Part shown: piece by piece, positions 1 through 6,730 of the stretch
How the letters are laid out: each line of letters starts with the position of its first letter
Numbering within the stretch: position 1 is the stretch's first letter
NCBI GenBank assembly: GCA_002496635.1
Contig: DAKQ01000026.1
Span: forward strand, 11,795 to 28,997
Direction of reading: 5' to 3'
Source: Euryarchaeota archaeon UBA82
GTDB lineage: Archaea > Thermoplasmatota > Poseidoniia > Poseidoniales > Poseidoniaceae
DNA length: 17,203 bases
The notes under the pieces: generated by a model
Database searches by the model: none
Seen by the model: the letters and a program-made list of their open reading frames with translations, nothing else
Told to the model about the DNA's origin: nothing
Program-made: the position numbers and the translations under genes

Positions 1-122
1 ATGTAACAATCCATCATGATATCACCTACAAGTAACACCTTTGACGGTTTGATTGATTTCAGATCATTTTCCAGTTTACGTAACGCGTCATGAACACGTG
101 CATCATCATCATTCATTCCCAT
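1..122 (-). CDS. PfkB-family sugar kinase, RfaE/HldE kinase-domain-like (5' end only)
   Basis: Only the first 40 codons lie in the window; the gene runs off the left edge. The N-terminus is an acidic, helical leader of about 28 residues followed by a hydrophobic beta strand ending in VLLVGDIMMDCY. That string closely matches the first strand of the heptose-7-phosphate kinase domain of RfaE/HldE, where VLVVGDxMLDRY is usual, in the ribokinase/PfkB fold. Family knowledge suggests ATP-dependent phosphorylation of a sugar phosphate in the cytoplasm, perhaps for ADP-heptose-type nucleotide sugars. The start at 122 is backed by GAGGG at 129-133, six bases upstream; an in-frame ATG at 116 is an alternative. 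The ribosome site lies partly in the last codons of the regulator-like gene upstream, whose stop is 12 bases away, so the two are probably co-transcribed. Too little is present to exclude another PfkB sugar kinase. Confidence 0.7.
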   Translation of the reverse strand, partial: MGMNDDDARVHDALRKLENDLKSIKPSKVLLVGDIMMDCY

Positions 123-134
123 AGTTTTCCCTCT

Positions 135-1091
135 TCAAATATCATCTTGTAGTTCGGCCAAAAGCGTGGCGTGATCCTGCTCTGAAATGTTTGTCTGTTG
201 GCGAAGTGTCGCCAACATTGCTCCTTCATCTCCGGTAATAATTCCATCTGATAATGCAGTTCGCAACACAGATCGATAGGATTCTAATTCTGGAGGAATG
301 AATGGTCGCTTACGGGCTTCATTTAACAATCGTTCATGGGCGGCATCATCGATATCAAATGCGACTTGGACTGTCTTCAATAGTGCTTCTTCTTCGCTAT
401 GGATAGTACCATCTACGAGTGCTTGCCTTAACATATCGAGGTATATCTCCTCTGGAGGAGGTACATTGATCTCCCTACGTGCTTCATTTGAAAGTCGGCG
501 GACACGATCTGGATGCATCCCGAGAAAGTCAACGACTTCATTGAGTAATAATTGTTCATCCTTGGTTATTCTTCCATCTTCCCATGCACGGGCAAACATT
601 CTACGAACCAACGCTTCTCCTGCTTGTGCATCGAGTGATGCTGATCCTTCTGGATGAGATACTGGCGATAGTACGGGGTTTTGATGATAAGCAAGTTGTT
701 CATCAATATGTGCTAACGTCTCCAAAGGGGATACTGAAGATTTGAATAACGATTCGAGTAAAACAGTTTTTCCGTCTGATCTTACAGGTGTTTCTCCTAT
801 CTTATCTCGTAGAGCATTTGCCCTTTCTCTACCTTTTGGAGTTAAGGAATATACTCTTCTTTTTTGACGGGCACCAGGTACATGTCGACTTGTATTATCG
901 ATTGCATCCTGTTGTTCAAGCCGCTTTAGAGTACGAGGGACATGTTTTCTCTGAACATGAACTGCTGCTGAAATACCGGCTTGGGTTAACTCTACAGGTG
1001 CTTCCCATACCCCTTCTGGGAGATGGTGAAACATCAAGTGCAGAAGAGTTCGCTCTTCTGTTGTTAGAGTGCCTAGAAAGCCGCTAACCAT
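135..1091 (-). CDS. Winged-helix protein with three TerB-like helical repeats
   Basis: 318 residues. Residues about 8-95 form a winged-helix DNA-binding domain of the MarR/PadR general type: a probable recognition helix near 47-61, then a basic wing (about 66-82, rich in R and K) closing with YSLTPKGRERA, a common end of such domains. A linker of about 60 residues follows. Three helical repeats begin near 160, 217 and 272. Each has the pattern (A/L)xxDGxIxxxE (WEDGRITKDE, LVDGTIHSEE, LSDGIITGDE) and then an amphipathic helix, resembling the TerB tellurite-resistance helical fold. The role is probably transcriptional regulation with the repeats sensing a ligand, metal or partner, but no ligand can be named. 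The start at 1091 has a strong GGGGGAGG directly upstream. It diverges from endA and precedes a sugar kinase 12 bases downstream. The winged helix is fairly sure; the TerB likeness is moderate. Confidence 0.65.
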   Translation of the reverse strand: MVSGFLGTLTTEERTLLHLMFHHLPEGVWEAPVELTQAGISAAVHVQRKHVPRTLKRLEQQDAIDNTSRHVPGARQKRRVYSLTPKGRERANALRDKIGETPVRSDGKTVLLESLFKSSVSPLETLAHIDEQLAYHQNPVLSPVSHPEGSASLDAQAGEALVRRMFARAWEDGRITKDEQLLLNEVVDFLGMHPDRVRRLSNEARREINVPPPEEIYLDMLRQALVDGTIHSEEEALLKTVQVAFDIDDAAHERLLNEARKRPFIPPELESYRSVLRTALSDGIITGDEGAMLATLRQQTNISEQDHATLLAELQDDI

Positions 1092-1124
1092 GTTCCTCCC
1101 CCGTGGTTGTATGTCATGGTGGTA

Positions 1125-1135
1125 GTCCTTAGGAC
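1125..1135. promoter_or_regulatory. Perfect 11-base dyad in the divergent promoter region
   Basis: The sequence GTCCTTAGGAC has five-base arms around one central base. It lies in the 92-base gap between the winged-helix gene (start 1091) and endA (start 1184). An operator for the neighbouring winged-helix protein is possible but not shown. The arms are short and could arise by chance. Confidence 0.25.
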
Positions 1136-1155
1136 AATCGGTTCAATCGACGAAA

Positions 1156-1163
1156 CAATATGT
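1156..1163 (+). promoter_or_regulatory. TATA-like box of endA (leaderless-type)
   Basis: CAATATGT is centred about 25 bases before the endA ATG, and no Shine-Dalgarno precedes that ATG. The spacing fits an archaeal TATA box whose transcript starts at or next to the start codon. This is inferred from spacing and base composition only. Confidence 0.35.
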
Positions 1164-1183
1164 GTGTTCCATGACGAGTCGGT

Positions 1184-2287
1184 ATGGTCCGACAACAACG
1201 TCGTTACAAACCTCGCGGTCGTTCAACTCGGCCAATAGGTCCTGATGTAGTCAAAGAACTACCAGGGAAAAAGCCATTCCAACGACCGAAATTCGATGGT
1301 GAAAACTGGACTCTTAAACCACCTCTGGCCACTCGTCTTTTCGAAAAAAGTGCGATTGGTCGTAGGAATTCAGACGGTACGATTTCATTAACATCTGCTG
1401 AAGTATTGTACTGCCATTGGCATCGTTCTGTTCCACTACCAACATTGGATTGGCTCGAGAAGGAATTCGATCGGAACCCAAACTTGCTCAATGAGGCAGT
1501 GATTCTAGATATCGGGCGACGAGGTGGAGAAATGGTTGTTCCTAGTGAGAATTTAGAGGGCGATACACCGTTTTCATCGTGGGGCGTTCGTTGGGGTAAT
1601 AATCAAAATAGATTCAAAGAACCATGTCAAGCATACGTTAAAATGGCATCAACCAATGACGAATTTAGTTGGACTGATGTCTTTGATTGGTGTATCCAGT
1701 CATCAAAAAACAATGTGTTAGCTGAACTTTACGTTATCGATGACGAACTTCACGTCACTGGTTATCGTGTAGATTTGATTCAACCAGAAGGTACCAATAA
1801 ACGATGGACAGAATTATCTGAACAATCTCAACAATTTGTGGAGGAATGTTGGGCGAAGAAACGGGTTTTAGAAAAGGGCGCATATCTTCCATACGAAGGC
1901 GACTGGCCCTGGTCTCAAATTGGATTTGACCATATGTCTGGGCGAGTATTACGTGGGGAGGAATTTGAATATGTTCAAACCTGCCTGGGGGACAAAACTT
2001 CATCTGATTCTGATATTGTCTTGATGGATGATTTACTCAGCAGAGGCTTATTGGTCCGTCCTGGATTCAAATTTGGATGTAAATGGCGTGTCTATGACGG
2101 AGACCTCGAAGAATCTCACGCTCCTTGGCTGATTCAACCAGTTCACCATGCCTCTACATCATGGGAAGGTGTTTGCCTCTCCATACGTCTTGCCGAAGGT
2201 GTTCACAAGGAATGGGTTTGTGCAATATATTCCGATAATCAATGGAATTATCTTCGCATAAAACGTTGGTTACCAAAAAGAAACTAA
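1184..2287 (+). CDS. endA: tRNA-splicing endonuclease EndA, two-domain form
   Basis: 367 residues. The enzyme cuts introns from precursor tRNA at bulge-helix-bulge sites, leaving a 2',3'-cyclic phosphate for ligation. The catalytic domain is C-terminal: DDLLSRGLLVRPGFKFG (282-298), then the triad residues Tyr304 in WRVYDGD, His312 in ESHAPW and Lys342 in EGVHKEW. This matches the Tyr-His-Lys triad of archaeal EndA. The N-terminal half repeats the fold in decayed form, with an EndA-N-like stretch LTSAEVLYCHWH (69-80) and a remnant of the catalytic domain (IGRRGGEMV, 110-118) lacking the triad. Length and architecture fit the duplicated homodimeric type, with one active and one structural half per chain. 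A basic leader of about 30 residues may help bind RNA. There is no Shine-Dalgarno but a TATA-like box near -25. Its TAA stop overlaps the stop of the convergent metalloprotease gene. Confidence 0.88.
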   Translation: MVRQQRRYKPRGRSTRPIGPDVVKELPGKKPFQRPKFDGENWTLKPPLATRLFEKSAIGRRNSDGTISLTSAEVLYCHWHRSVPLPTLDWLEKEFDRNPNLLNEAVILDIGRRGGEMVVPSENLEGDTPFSSWGVRWGNNQNRFKEPCQAYVKMASTNDEFSWTDVFDWCIQSSKNNVLAELYVIDDELHVTGYRVDLIQPEGTNKRWTELSEQSQQFVEECWAKKRVLEKGAYLPYEGDWPWSQIGFDHMSGRVLRGEEFEYVQTCLGDKTSSDSDIVLMDDLLSRGLLVRPGFKFGCKWRVYDGDLEESHAPWLIQPVHHASTSWEGVCLSIRLAEGVHKEWVCAIYSDNQWNYLRIKRWLPKRN

Positions 2288-4341
2288 TCAAATTCAAAGG
2301 TTGTTTCCTGCTCTAATTTGGTCTCTTTTTTCTCATTCTTAGATCGTATGTCAGCGAGATATGTCACTGCAAACCAAACCGTACATACTGCAAAAAAAGC
2401 GCCGAGAATGGTTGATTGCTCATCCAAAATTGGAATTCTTGATTCAGACTCTGCCTGTAATTCCACATCGATTGTCCACGTTTCACCATTGAATGATGTC
2501 AAGAGAACCTCTCCAAAAACGAACATATTTGGTTGCAATAACCCATTAGGATTGATTTCAATAATAATTGACCCCGTTCCGTGGGTGATCGTCAATGGTG
2601 AATTAACAGTGCCAATACGGGTTATTGGGCCTCGTAAATCTACTGAAAAGGTTCCACTTCCCCCGCCGTCTCCAATGTATGGAATTGTGATAGTGGAGGA
2701 ATCGACTGAATCAATCTTCCCTTCAGTATGCATTTTATTTACTAATGGCTGGGTTCCGACTGTAGTAACAGTCGTCCGAATATTGATTGGGAATTCATCG
2801 CATAAAATTATGCCACTGAATGTAGCGATCGAATCAACAATACCTTGATTCGAAAATACACCTGTAATTTGATTATCCTCCACACTTGAATTCAATGAAA
2901 AATCGATTGTTCTTCCATCACTCCCAGTAAGCATACCTGTGCATGATACTGGTGCTTGTGATTCAGTTATTCGAATCGGAAAACCCTCGCCTTGGAGCAT
3001 TGTTAAGCCATAATCTGGCAAGTCGAGTGAAAATGAAGGAGAACAATTTAGTGAATATATTTCGATTCTCCATACATTATCAACAATCGAAACATTAGCA
3101 TGCCATGGAACGAGCACTCCATCATGATCACGAATCTCTATTCCCAATTCTCCAAAAGTATCCCCCGGCTGGAATAAATCTTCGGACACACCATCATTTA
3201 TTCCTTGCAATTGTTCGCCATTCCCATCCGCTTCTATCACGCGCAAATAAGGCCTTTTTTGATCTGTATTCATAGCATTATATTGGGCATCTCCTGCGGT
3301 TTTATCCTCAAGGAGAACTAAAATCCCTTCACCTGGAAGAGCCTCATCAAATCCATCTTTGGATCTCTTTTCAAACCATACAAATTCCTCTGTTCCAATC
3401 TGTATCTTAACCCGTGCTCCACCATCACTTCTGGACTGTATGTCAAATGCTGGGCCAATGCATGGGCTTTGTGTAGTTGATGGCCATTCTAGATTCAGGT
3501 TGACCGTTGCATTATGGCCAATAGTTTCCATCGTTGGTCCTGTAGGAAGAGATGGCTTATCACCACCTCCATTCCAATTTCCACTTGCCATAATGTCCCA
3601 AATACCGATGCCTTTCCATGAGCCACTGTATCCTGAATCATGGACTGGATAGAGATCAAATGCTCCAAATTGATGCATCATTTCGTGGAGTATGGTGCCA
3701 ATTCCATTCGTACCATGGCGAAGGCTTGACATTGTGTAGTGCTCTATGACATATCCATCTATCGAGATTGGACTCTGAAATGTTGTAAAATGAGACCAAA
3801 TTCTGCTAGTTGACCCACCGCCTTGCTCTTGAGAAAGTGTTGAATGGACGATTAGGAATCTGTCAACAATTTTATCCTCGTTCAGATCATACTTGCTCCA
3901 ATCTTCAACGTTTAGATTATCGACGACATATTCAGATAATTTTGCAGGCATAAATTCAGTACCCTCTCCATAATCACGACCGTTCTCTCCGTCTTTACCA
4001 TAATATTGCAATGGCTGTTGTGAACGAATAATCTCATCATGAACGTCAATTTCAATGTTCACTGAACGTCCTATGGCTTCTGTAAAATACAATTCTGCCT
4101 GATTCTCTAAGAGATTACCAAATGCTTGTTTTTGATTATTTTCAAGTGGGTCTGAATCAAAATCAACAAGAACAACAAGCCATGATTCATTATCCTCTAA
4201 ACCCACCAAAGGAGTCTCATTCGATGTATTAGAATCAACTTCGATGTCAAATAAAGAATTGATATTAGAAGATAGTGTAAAGGATAAAACTGAAAGAAGC
4301 AGACAAATTATGATGCCTGATGCATTTGCCTTCCTCCCCAT
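2284..4341 (-). CDS. Secreted, membrane-anchored M6-family metalloprotease
   Basis: 685 residues. The N-terminus has a basic start and a hydrophobic core (about 9-23), a signal peptide or anchor. The catalytic motif HEMMHQFGAFDLY (219-231) has the HExxHxxGxxD form of metzincin-like M6 peptidases (immune inhibitor A group): His219, His223 and Asp229 would bind zinc and Glu220 would act as base. WDIMASGNWNGGG (248-260) is the Met-turn region. Residues about 290-640 are beta-rich extracellular domains. A membrane helix (about 645-664) follows, then a charged cytoplasmic tail. The protein probably digests exogenous protein at the cell surface for a heterotrophic archaeon. The start at 4341 lacks a Shine-Dalgarno but has CAAATATT at about -30. 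The gene ends head-on into endA, with the two stop codons overlapping. Peptidase class is well supported; substrate is unknown. Confidence 0.85.
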   Translation of the reverse strand: MGRKANASGIIICLLLSVLSFTLSSNINSLFDIEVDSNTSNETPLVGLEDNESWLVVLVDFDSDPLENNQKQAFGNLLENQAELYFTEAIGRSVNIEIDVHDEIIRSQQPLQYYGKDGENGRDYGEGTEFMPAKLSEYVVDNLNVEDWSKYDLNEDKIVDRFLIVHSTLSQEQGGGSTSRIWSHFTTFQSPISIDGYVIEHYTMSSLRHGTNGIGTILHEMMHQFGAFDLYPVHDSGYSGSWKGIGIWDIMASGNWNGGGDKPSLPTGPTMETIGHNATVNLNLEWPSTTQSPCIGPAFDIQSRSDGGARVKIQIGTEEFVWFEKRSKDGFDEALPGEGILVLLEDKTAGDAQYNAMNTDQKRPYLRVIEADGNGEQLQGINDGVSEDLFQPGDTFGELGIEIRDHDGVLVPWHANVSIVDNVWRIEIYSLNCSPSFSLDLPDYGLTMLQGEGFPIRITESQAPVSCTGMLTGSDGRTIDFSLNSSVEDNQITGVFSNQGIVDSIATFSGIILCDEFPINIRTTVTTVGTQPLVNKMHTEGKIDSVDSSTITIPYIGDGGGSGTFSVDLRGPITRIGTVNSPLTITHGTGSIIIEINPNGLLQPNMFVFGEVLLTSFNGETWTIDVELQAESESRIPILDEQSTILGAFFAVCTVWFAVTYLADIRSKNEKKETKLEQETTFEFD

Positions 4342-4367
4342 GGATGGATGAGGATGGGTTTTGGTTT

Positions 4368-4375
4368 CAAATATT
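4368..4375 (-). promoter_or_regulatory. TATA-like box of the M6 metalloprotease gene
   Basis: On the minus strand this reads AATATTTG and is centred about 30 bases before the ATG at 4341, which has no Shine-Dalgarno. That suggests a leaderless or very short-leader transcript. The base pattern is the only evidence. Confidence 0.3.
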
Positions 4376-4402
4376 GGGTTGGTAGCATCGGTTATTGATA
4401 TT

Positions 4403-5689
4403 TTATTTCAAGGAATCTTTTTCTTGTTCCGTCCAAGATTGAACGTTTATTCTTAGGTTGCCTTTTGATTGCTCTCGCCATGTATTGGAATTGGATAATT
4501 CCAATCCTTTATACTGTGATTTAGAAAGAACTTTTCGAACACTTTCAATACGTTGCTTTCTATTCCAAGGATCTATGAGATTTGAGATTACGAGATTCAC
4601 CTCATCCTTTAACTGTAAATTGGAGCTATGCAAACTTCCTTGTAGACCAAGTAAATCTAAACCTCTTAAGGAGCATTGAATTGATTGAATTGAATTCTTG
4701 AATGAATTAGGAAGTGGACTTGATGTACAACCGCCAATTATCACATCGGTAATACCATGATGGCTAATATGATCTATCAAGTCCTCACGTTCATTGTAAT
4801 TTTCACAAAGTGCCTCATATCGTAGAAGACCCGTATTACTTGGTGATGTATCCATGGGATAAGCCACTCCTTGACAGGAGCAATCAACAAATGTAACGTT
4901 CCTACGTCTACCTTCATGATCAAACATTGGTTCTGGTAAATTAATCGCATGTGTCTTTCTAACGTTGGTTTTTATGACATATTCCAGAATGAGAATCATG
5001 GTTGTGATGAGTGCAATATTCGTCCCATTCCATCTTCCTGGAAGTGATAAGAGCAGGACAAGTCCCCCGATGCCATGTATTCTAATCCGCCACCAATCTT
5101 GTGTTGTATCTGTAATTAATCCAGTTGAACCAGCACTTATTGTTGCAAAAACAAGAATGAATCCAATGAGGCAAGTCCAGAATATTGACAGTGCAAATAT
5201 AAACATTTGAACAGCATCGTATTGGCTTGTTAATCCAACTTCTGTATGCACAGAATCACCAATTGAATAGAGCATTGGTATCGCATAGAAGAATAGAATG
5301 CCAAGTAATGAATAGATCGAAATAAGTGAAAACACTGTCCATTTACGGAACATAATTTTTTCATTTTTTGTTAAACCTGGTTGTGCAAATTTATAAAATG
5401 AACGTATGATCAATGGAAGTATGCAAATAACTGCAAGAAATACTGCCGTGAGCCACCTAACTACGCTCCATGATGCAGGTTCATACAATGTAAGGCAATC
5501 ATTTGTTGCGCAAGGATTCATACGATTGAGAAGCCATTGTAGGAGTTCATCAACCTGAGTCATAAAGAATCCAGTTAAGGTGATGATGAGTACAAATGCA
5601 AGTGTACCTTGTTGAGTTAACAAATTCAGATGTTCTTGAACTGTTAACTTCTGGTCATTTTCCAGTTGCAAACCACTTTGGGTTTTCAA
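4403..5689 (-). CDS. TatC-like membrane protein fused to an HdrA-like cysteine domain
   Basis: 428 residues. Residues 15-240 look like TatC, the receptor of the twin-arginine export pathway: VQEHLNLLTQQGTLAF (17-32) before helix 1, six predicted membrane helices (about 29-43, 76-96, 118-140, 162-185, 204-217, 224-240), and FAQPGLTKNEK (101-111) in the first cytoplasmic loop, where TatC has FxxPGLxxxER. The first extracytoplasmic loop carries Cys60 and Cys65. Residues about 264-355 form a soluble domain with CSCQG (Cys270, Cys272), LC (Cys295), GGCTSS (Cys321) and Cys339. It resembles the N-terminal domain of HdrA, which has CxCxG, a later LC or MC and a VVxACSPR strand. With an N-in core the domain would be cytoplasmic. 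TTG is the only usable start, with GAGG eight bases before it. It follows the CxCH membrane protein gene after 10 bases. The TatC core is divergent and lacks a clear FELP motif. Confidence 0.6.
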   Translation of the reverse strand: MKTQSGLQLENDQKLTVQEHLNLLTQQGTLAFVLIITLTGFFMTQVDELLQWLLNRMNPCATNDCLTLYEPASWSVVRWLTAVFLAVICILPLIIRSFYKFAQPGLTKNEKIMFRKWTVFSLISIYSLLGILFFYAIPMLYSIGDSVHTEVGLTSQYDAVQMFIFALSIFWTCLIGFILVFATISAGSTGLITDTTQDWWRIRIHGIGGLVLLLSLPGRWNGTNIALITTMILILEYVIKTNVRKTHAINLPEPMFDHEGRRRNVTFVDCSCQGVAYPMDTSPSNTGLLRYEALCENYNEREDLIDHISHHGITDVIIGGCTSSPLPNSFKNSIQSIQCSLRGLDLLGLQGSLHSSNLQLKDEVNLVISNLIDPWNRKQRIESVRKVLSKSQYKGLELSNSNTWREQSKGNLRINVQSWTEQEKDSLK

Positions 5690-5697
5690 TGAATCAG

Positions 5698-5701
5698 CCT
5701 C
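5698..5701 (-). promoter_or_regulatory. Ribosome binding site deciding a TTG start
   Basis: GAGG on the minus strand lies eight bases before TTG at 5689. The frame is closed by TAG a few codons further upstream and offers no ATG or GTG in between. The next in-frame ATG would cut off the first membrane helix. The site overlaps the stop codon of the preceding gene, suggesting coupled translation. Confidence 0.5.
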
Positions 5702-6665
5702 ACACTAGATCTTCTGGATTCGGTTCTGCCCTAGCTTGAACAATTGTTCGATAAACACCAAACATTGCCCATAGCGTACATACTCCGAGAAGGAAACTGT
5801 AGCCCCATGGTTGTGAATTATCAACTGCCCATCCAAATGCTAGGAGTAAGCCTAGACCGAGGATACCTCTTCTGATACCTTGTGGCAGAGCAAGTCGCAT
5901 ATCGAGGTGTTTTGGACCTCCTCCAAATTTACGTTCATAGAATTCCCCTTGAACAACAGCACCGACTAAGATGATTGCAAGTGTTGACCAATAGAAGAGA
6001 TTCCCGTTGGTGAAAAAGTCATCCGCGATACCTTCTTGTCGTTCTGCCTCGACAACAGCAGGGTCAATGTCTGCAACAAAGAGTGATTCAAAGTCTCCGA
6101 CGCTAATCGTACGTAGTGCCAAACCTTCTGCATCATCGTTTGTTGTTGAATCAGGAGCAGATATGAAGAATGATAGGATGTTCCATTTGTCACCTTCATT
6201 TGCACCATCTTGGCCATCGACTGCATTACCAACGAGAGTAAACGATACTTCTCCGACGTCTTCGTTAGGTGCAGTCCATGAAACAATCCACCCATTGCCG
6301 ACTTCTGAATGAGAAACAGCAGTTGGTTCTTCAGGGACTTGTTTTTGTCCTTCCCCTGCGGTTAGTGTTCCAACACCGTAACTCCACAGCATGAAGCCAC
6401 CTTCATCATAAGATGCATGTTGAAGGTTGATTGTAAAGTTGTAAGAAACGCCAAGATCATACGAACGGGGTATGCCAGAGATTGATACAACCACTTCGGT
6501 TGAGGGTTGGCCATTTACAGGTCCTCCAACTCCGTGACAAGTACAACCGCCTTCAACAGTCAAATTCCCCTGACTATTTTCCCAGGGTGGTCCATTGGGA
6601 TTTGCAATGACTGGTGCAATAAGACAGACAGCCAAAAGAAGAATTAGTAGAGTTCGTGAACGCAT
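5700..6665 (-). CDS. Choice-of-anchor-V (Reeler-like) membrane protein with exported CxCH motif
   Basis: 321 residues. A signal peptide (about 1-21) is followed at once by GGCTCHGVGG (39-48), with Cys41, Cys43 and His44. Residues about 55-175 form a beta domain whose stretches VSISGIPRSYDLGVSYNFTI, GGFMLW and WIVSWTAPNEDVGEVSFTL match the choice-of-anchor-V/Reeler-like family, which typically starts with a cysteine-histidine motif. Three membrane helices (about 224-241, 265-284, 289-310) anchor the C-terminus. The beta domain would lie outside the cell. The motif is CxCH, not the CxxCH of c-type cytochromes, so haem attachment cannot be assumed; metal or disulfide chemistry is possible. Strong AGGAAGG/GGAGG sites precede the ATG and a TATA-like box lies about 50 bases upstream. 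It is the first gene of a pair with the TatC-HdrA-like fusion, so the two probably act together at the membrane. Confidence 0.68.
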   Translation of the reverse strand: MRSRTLLILLLAVCLIAPVIANPNGPPWENSQGNLTVEGGCTCHGVGGPVNGQPSTEVVVSISGIPRSYDLGVSYNFTINLQHASYDEGGFMLWSYGVGTLTAGEGQKQVPEEPTAVSHSEVGNGWIVSWTAPNEDVGEVSFTLVGNAVDGQDGANEGDKWNILSFFISAPDSTTNDDAEGLALRTISVGDFESLFVADIDPAVVEAERQEGIADDFFTNGNLFYWSTLAIILVGAVVQGEFYERKFGGGPKHLDMRLALPQGIRRGILGLGLLLAFGWAVDNSQPWGYSFLLGVCTLWAMFGVYRTIVQARAEPNPEDLV

Positions 6666-6714
6666 GAGCCTTCCTCCAATGTTAATGCCATCCCTAAGAG
6701 ACCTTTCAACGTTC

Positions 6715-6722
6715 CTTATACA
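6715..6722 (-). promoter_or_regulatory. TATA-like box ahead of the CxCH membrane protein gene
   Basis: On the minus strand the sequence reads TGTATAAG, the best TATA-box match in the window. It lies about 50 bases before the ATG at 6665, leaving room for a leader of about 25 bases that contains GGAGG at 6673-6677. It also lies just past the pntB stop, so it separates the two transcription units. Confidence 0.45.
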
Positions 6723-6730
6723 CCAGTAAA

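Noticed and set aside
298..657. Open plus-strand frame of about 119 codons antisense to the winged-helix gene
   Set aside because: It mirrors the real gene, has no ribosome site and no recognisable protein features.
1178..1193. GTCGG-TATGGT-CCGAC hairpin around the endA start, as an EndA target
   Set aside because: The stem is only five bases, lacks a bulge-helix-bulge layout, and would be cut short if the message is leaderless.
2318..2848. Open plus-strand frame of 176 codons antisense to the metalloprotease C-terminus
   Set aside because: Shadow frame: the minus strand there encodes the beta domains and membrane helix of a well-supported protein.
5778..6665. c-type cytochrome call for the membrane protein
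   Set aside because: The motif is CTCH, with one residue between cysteines, so the CxxCH haem rule is not met.
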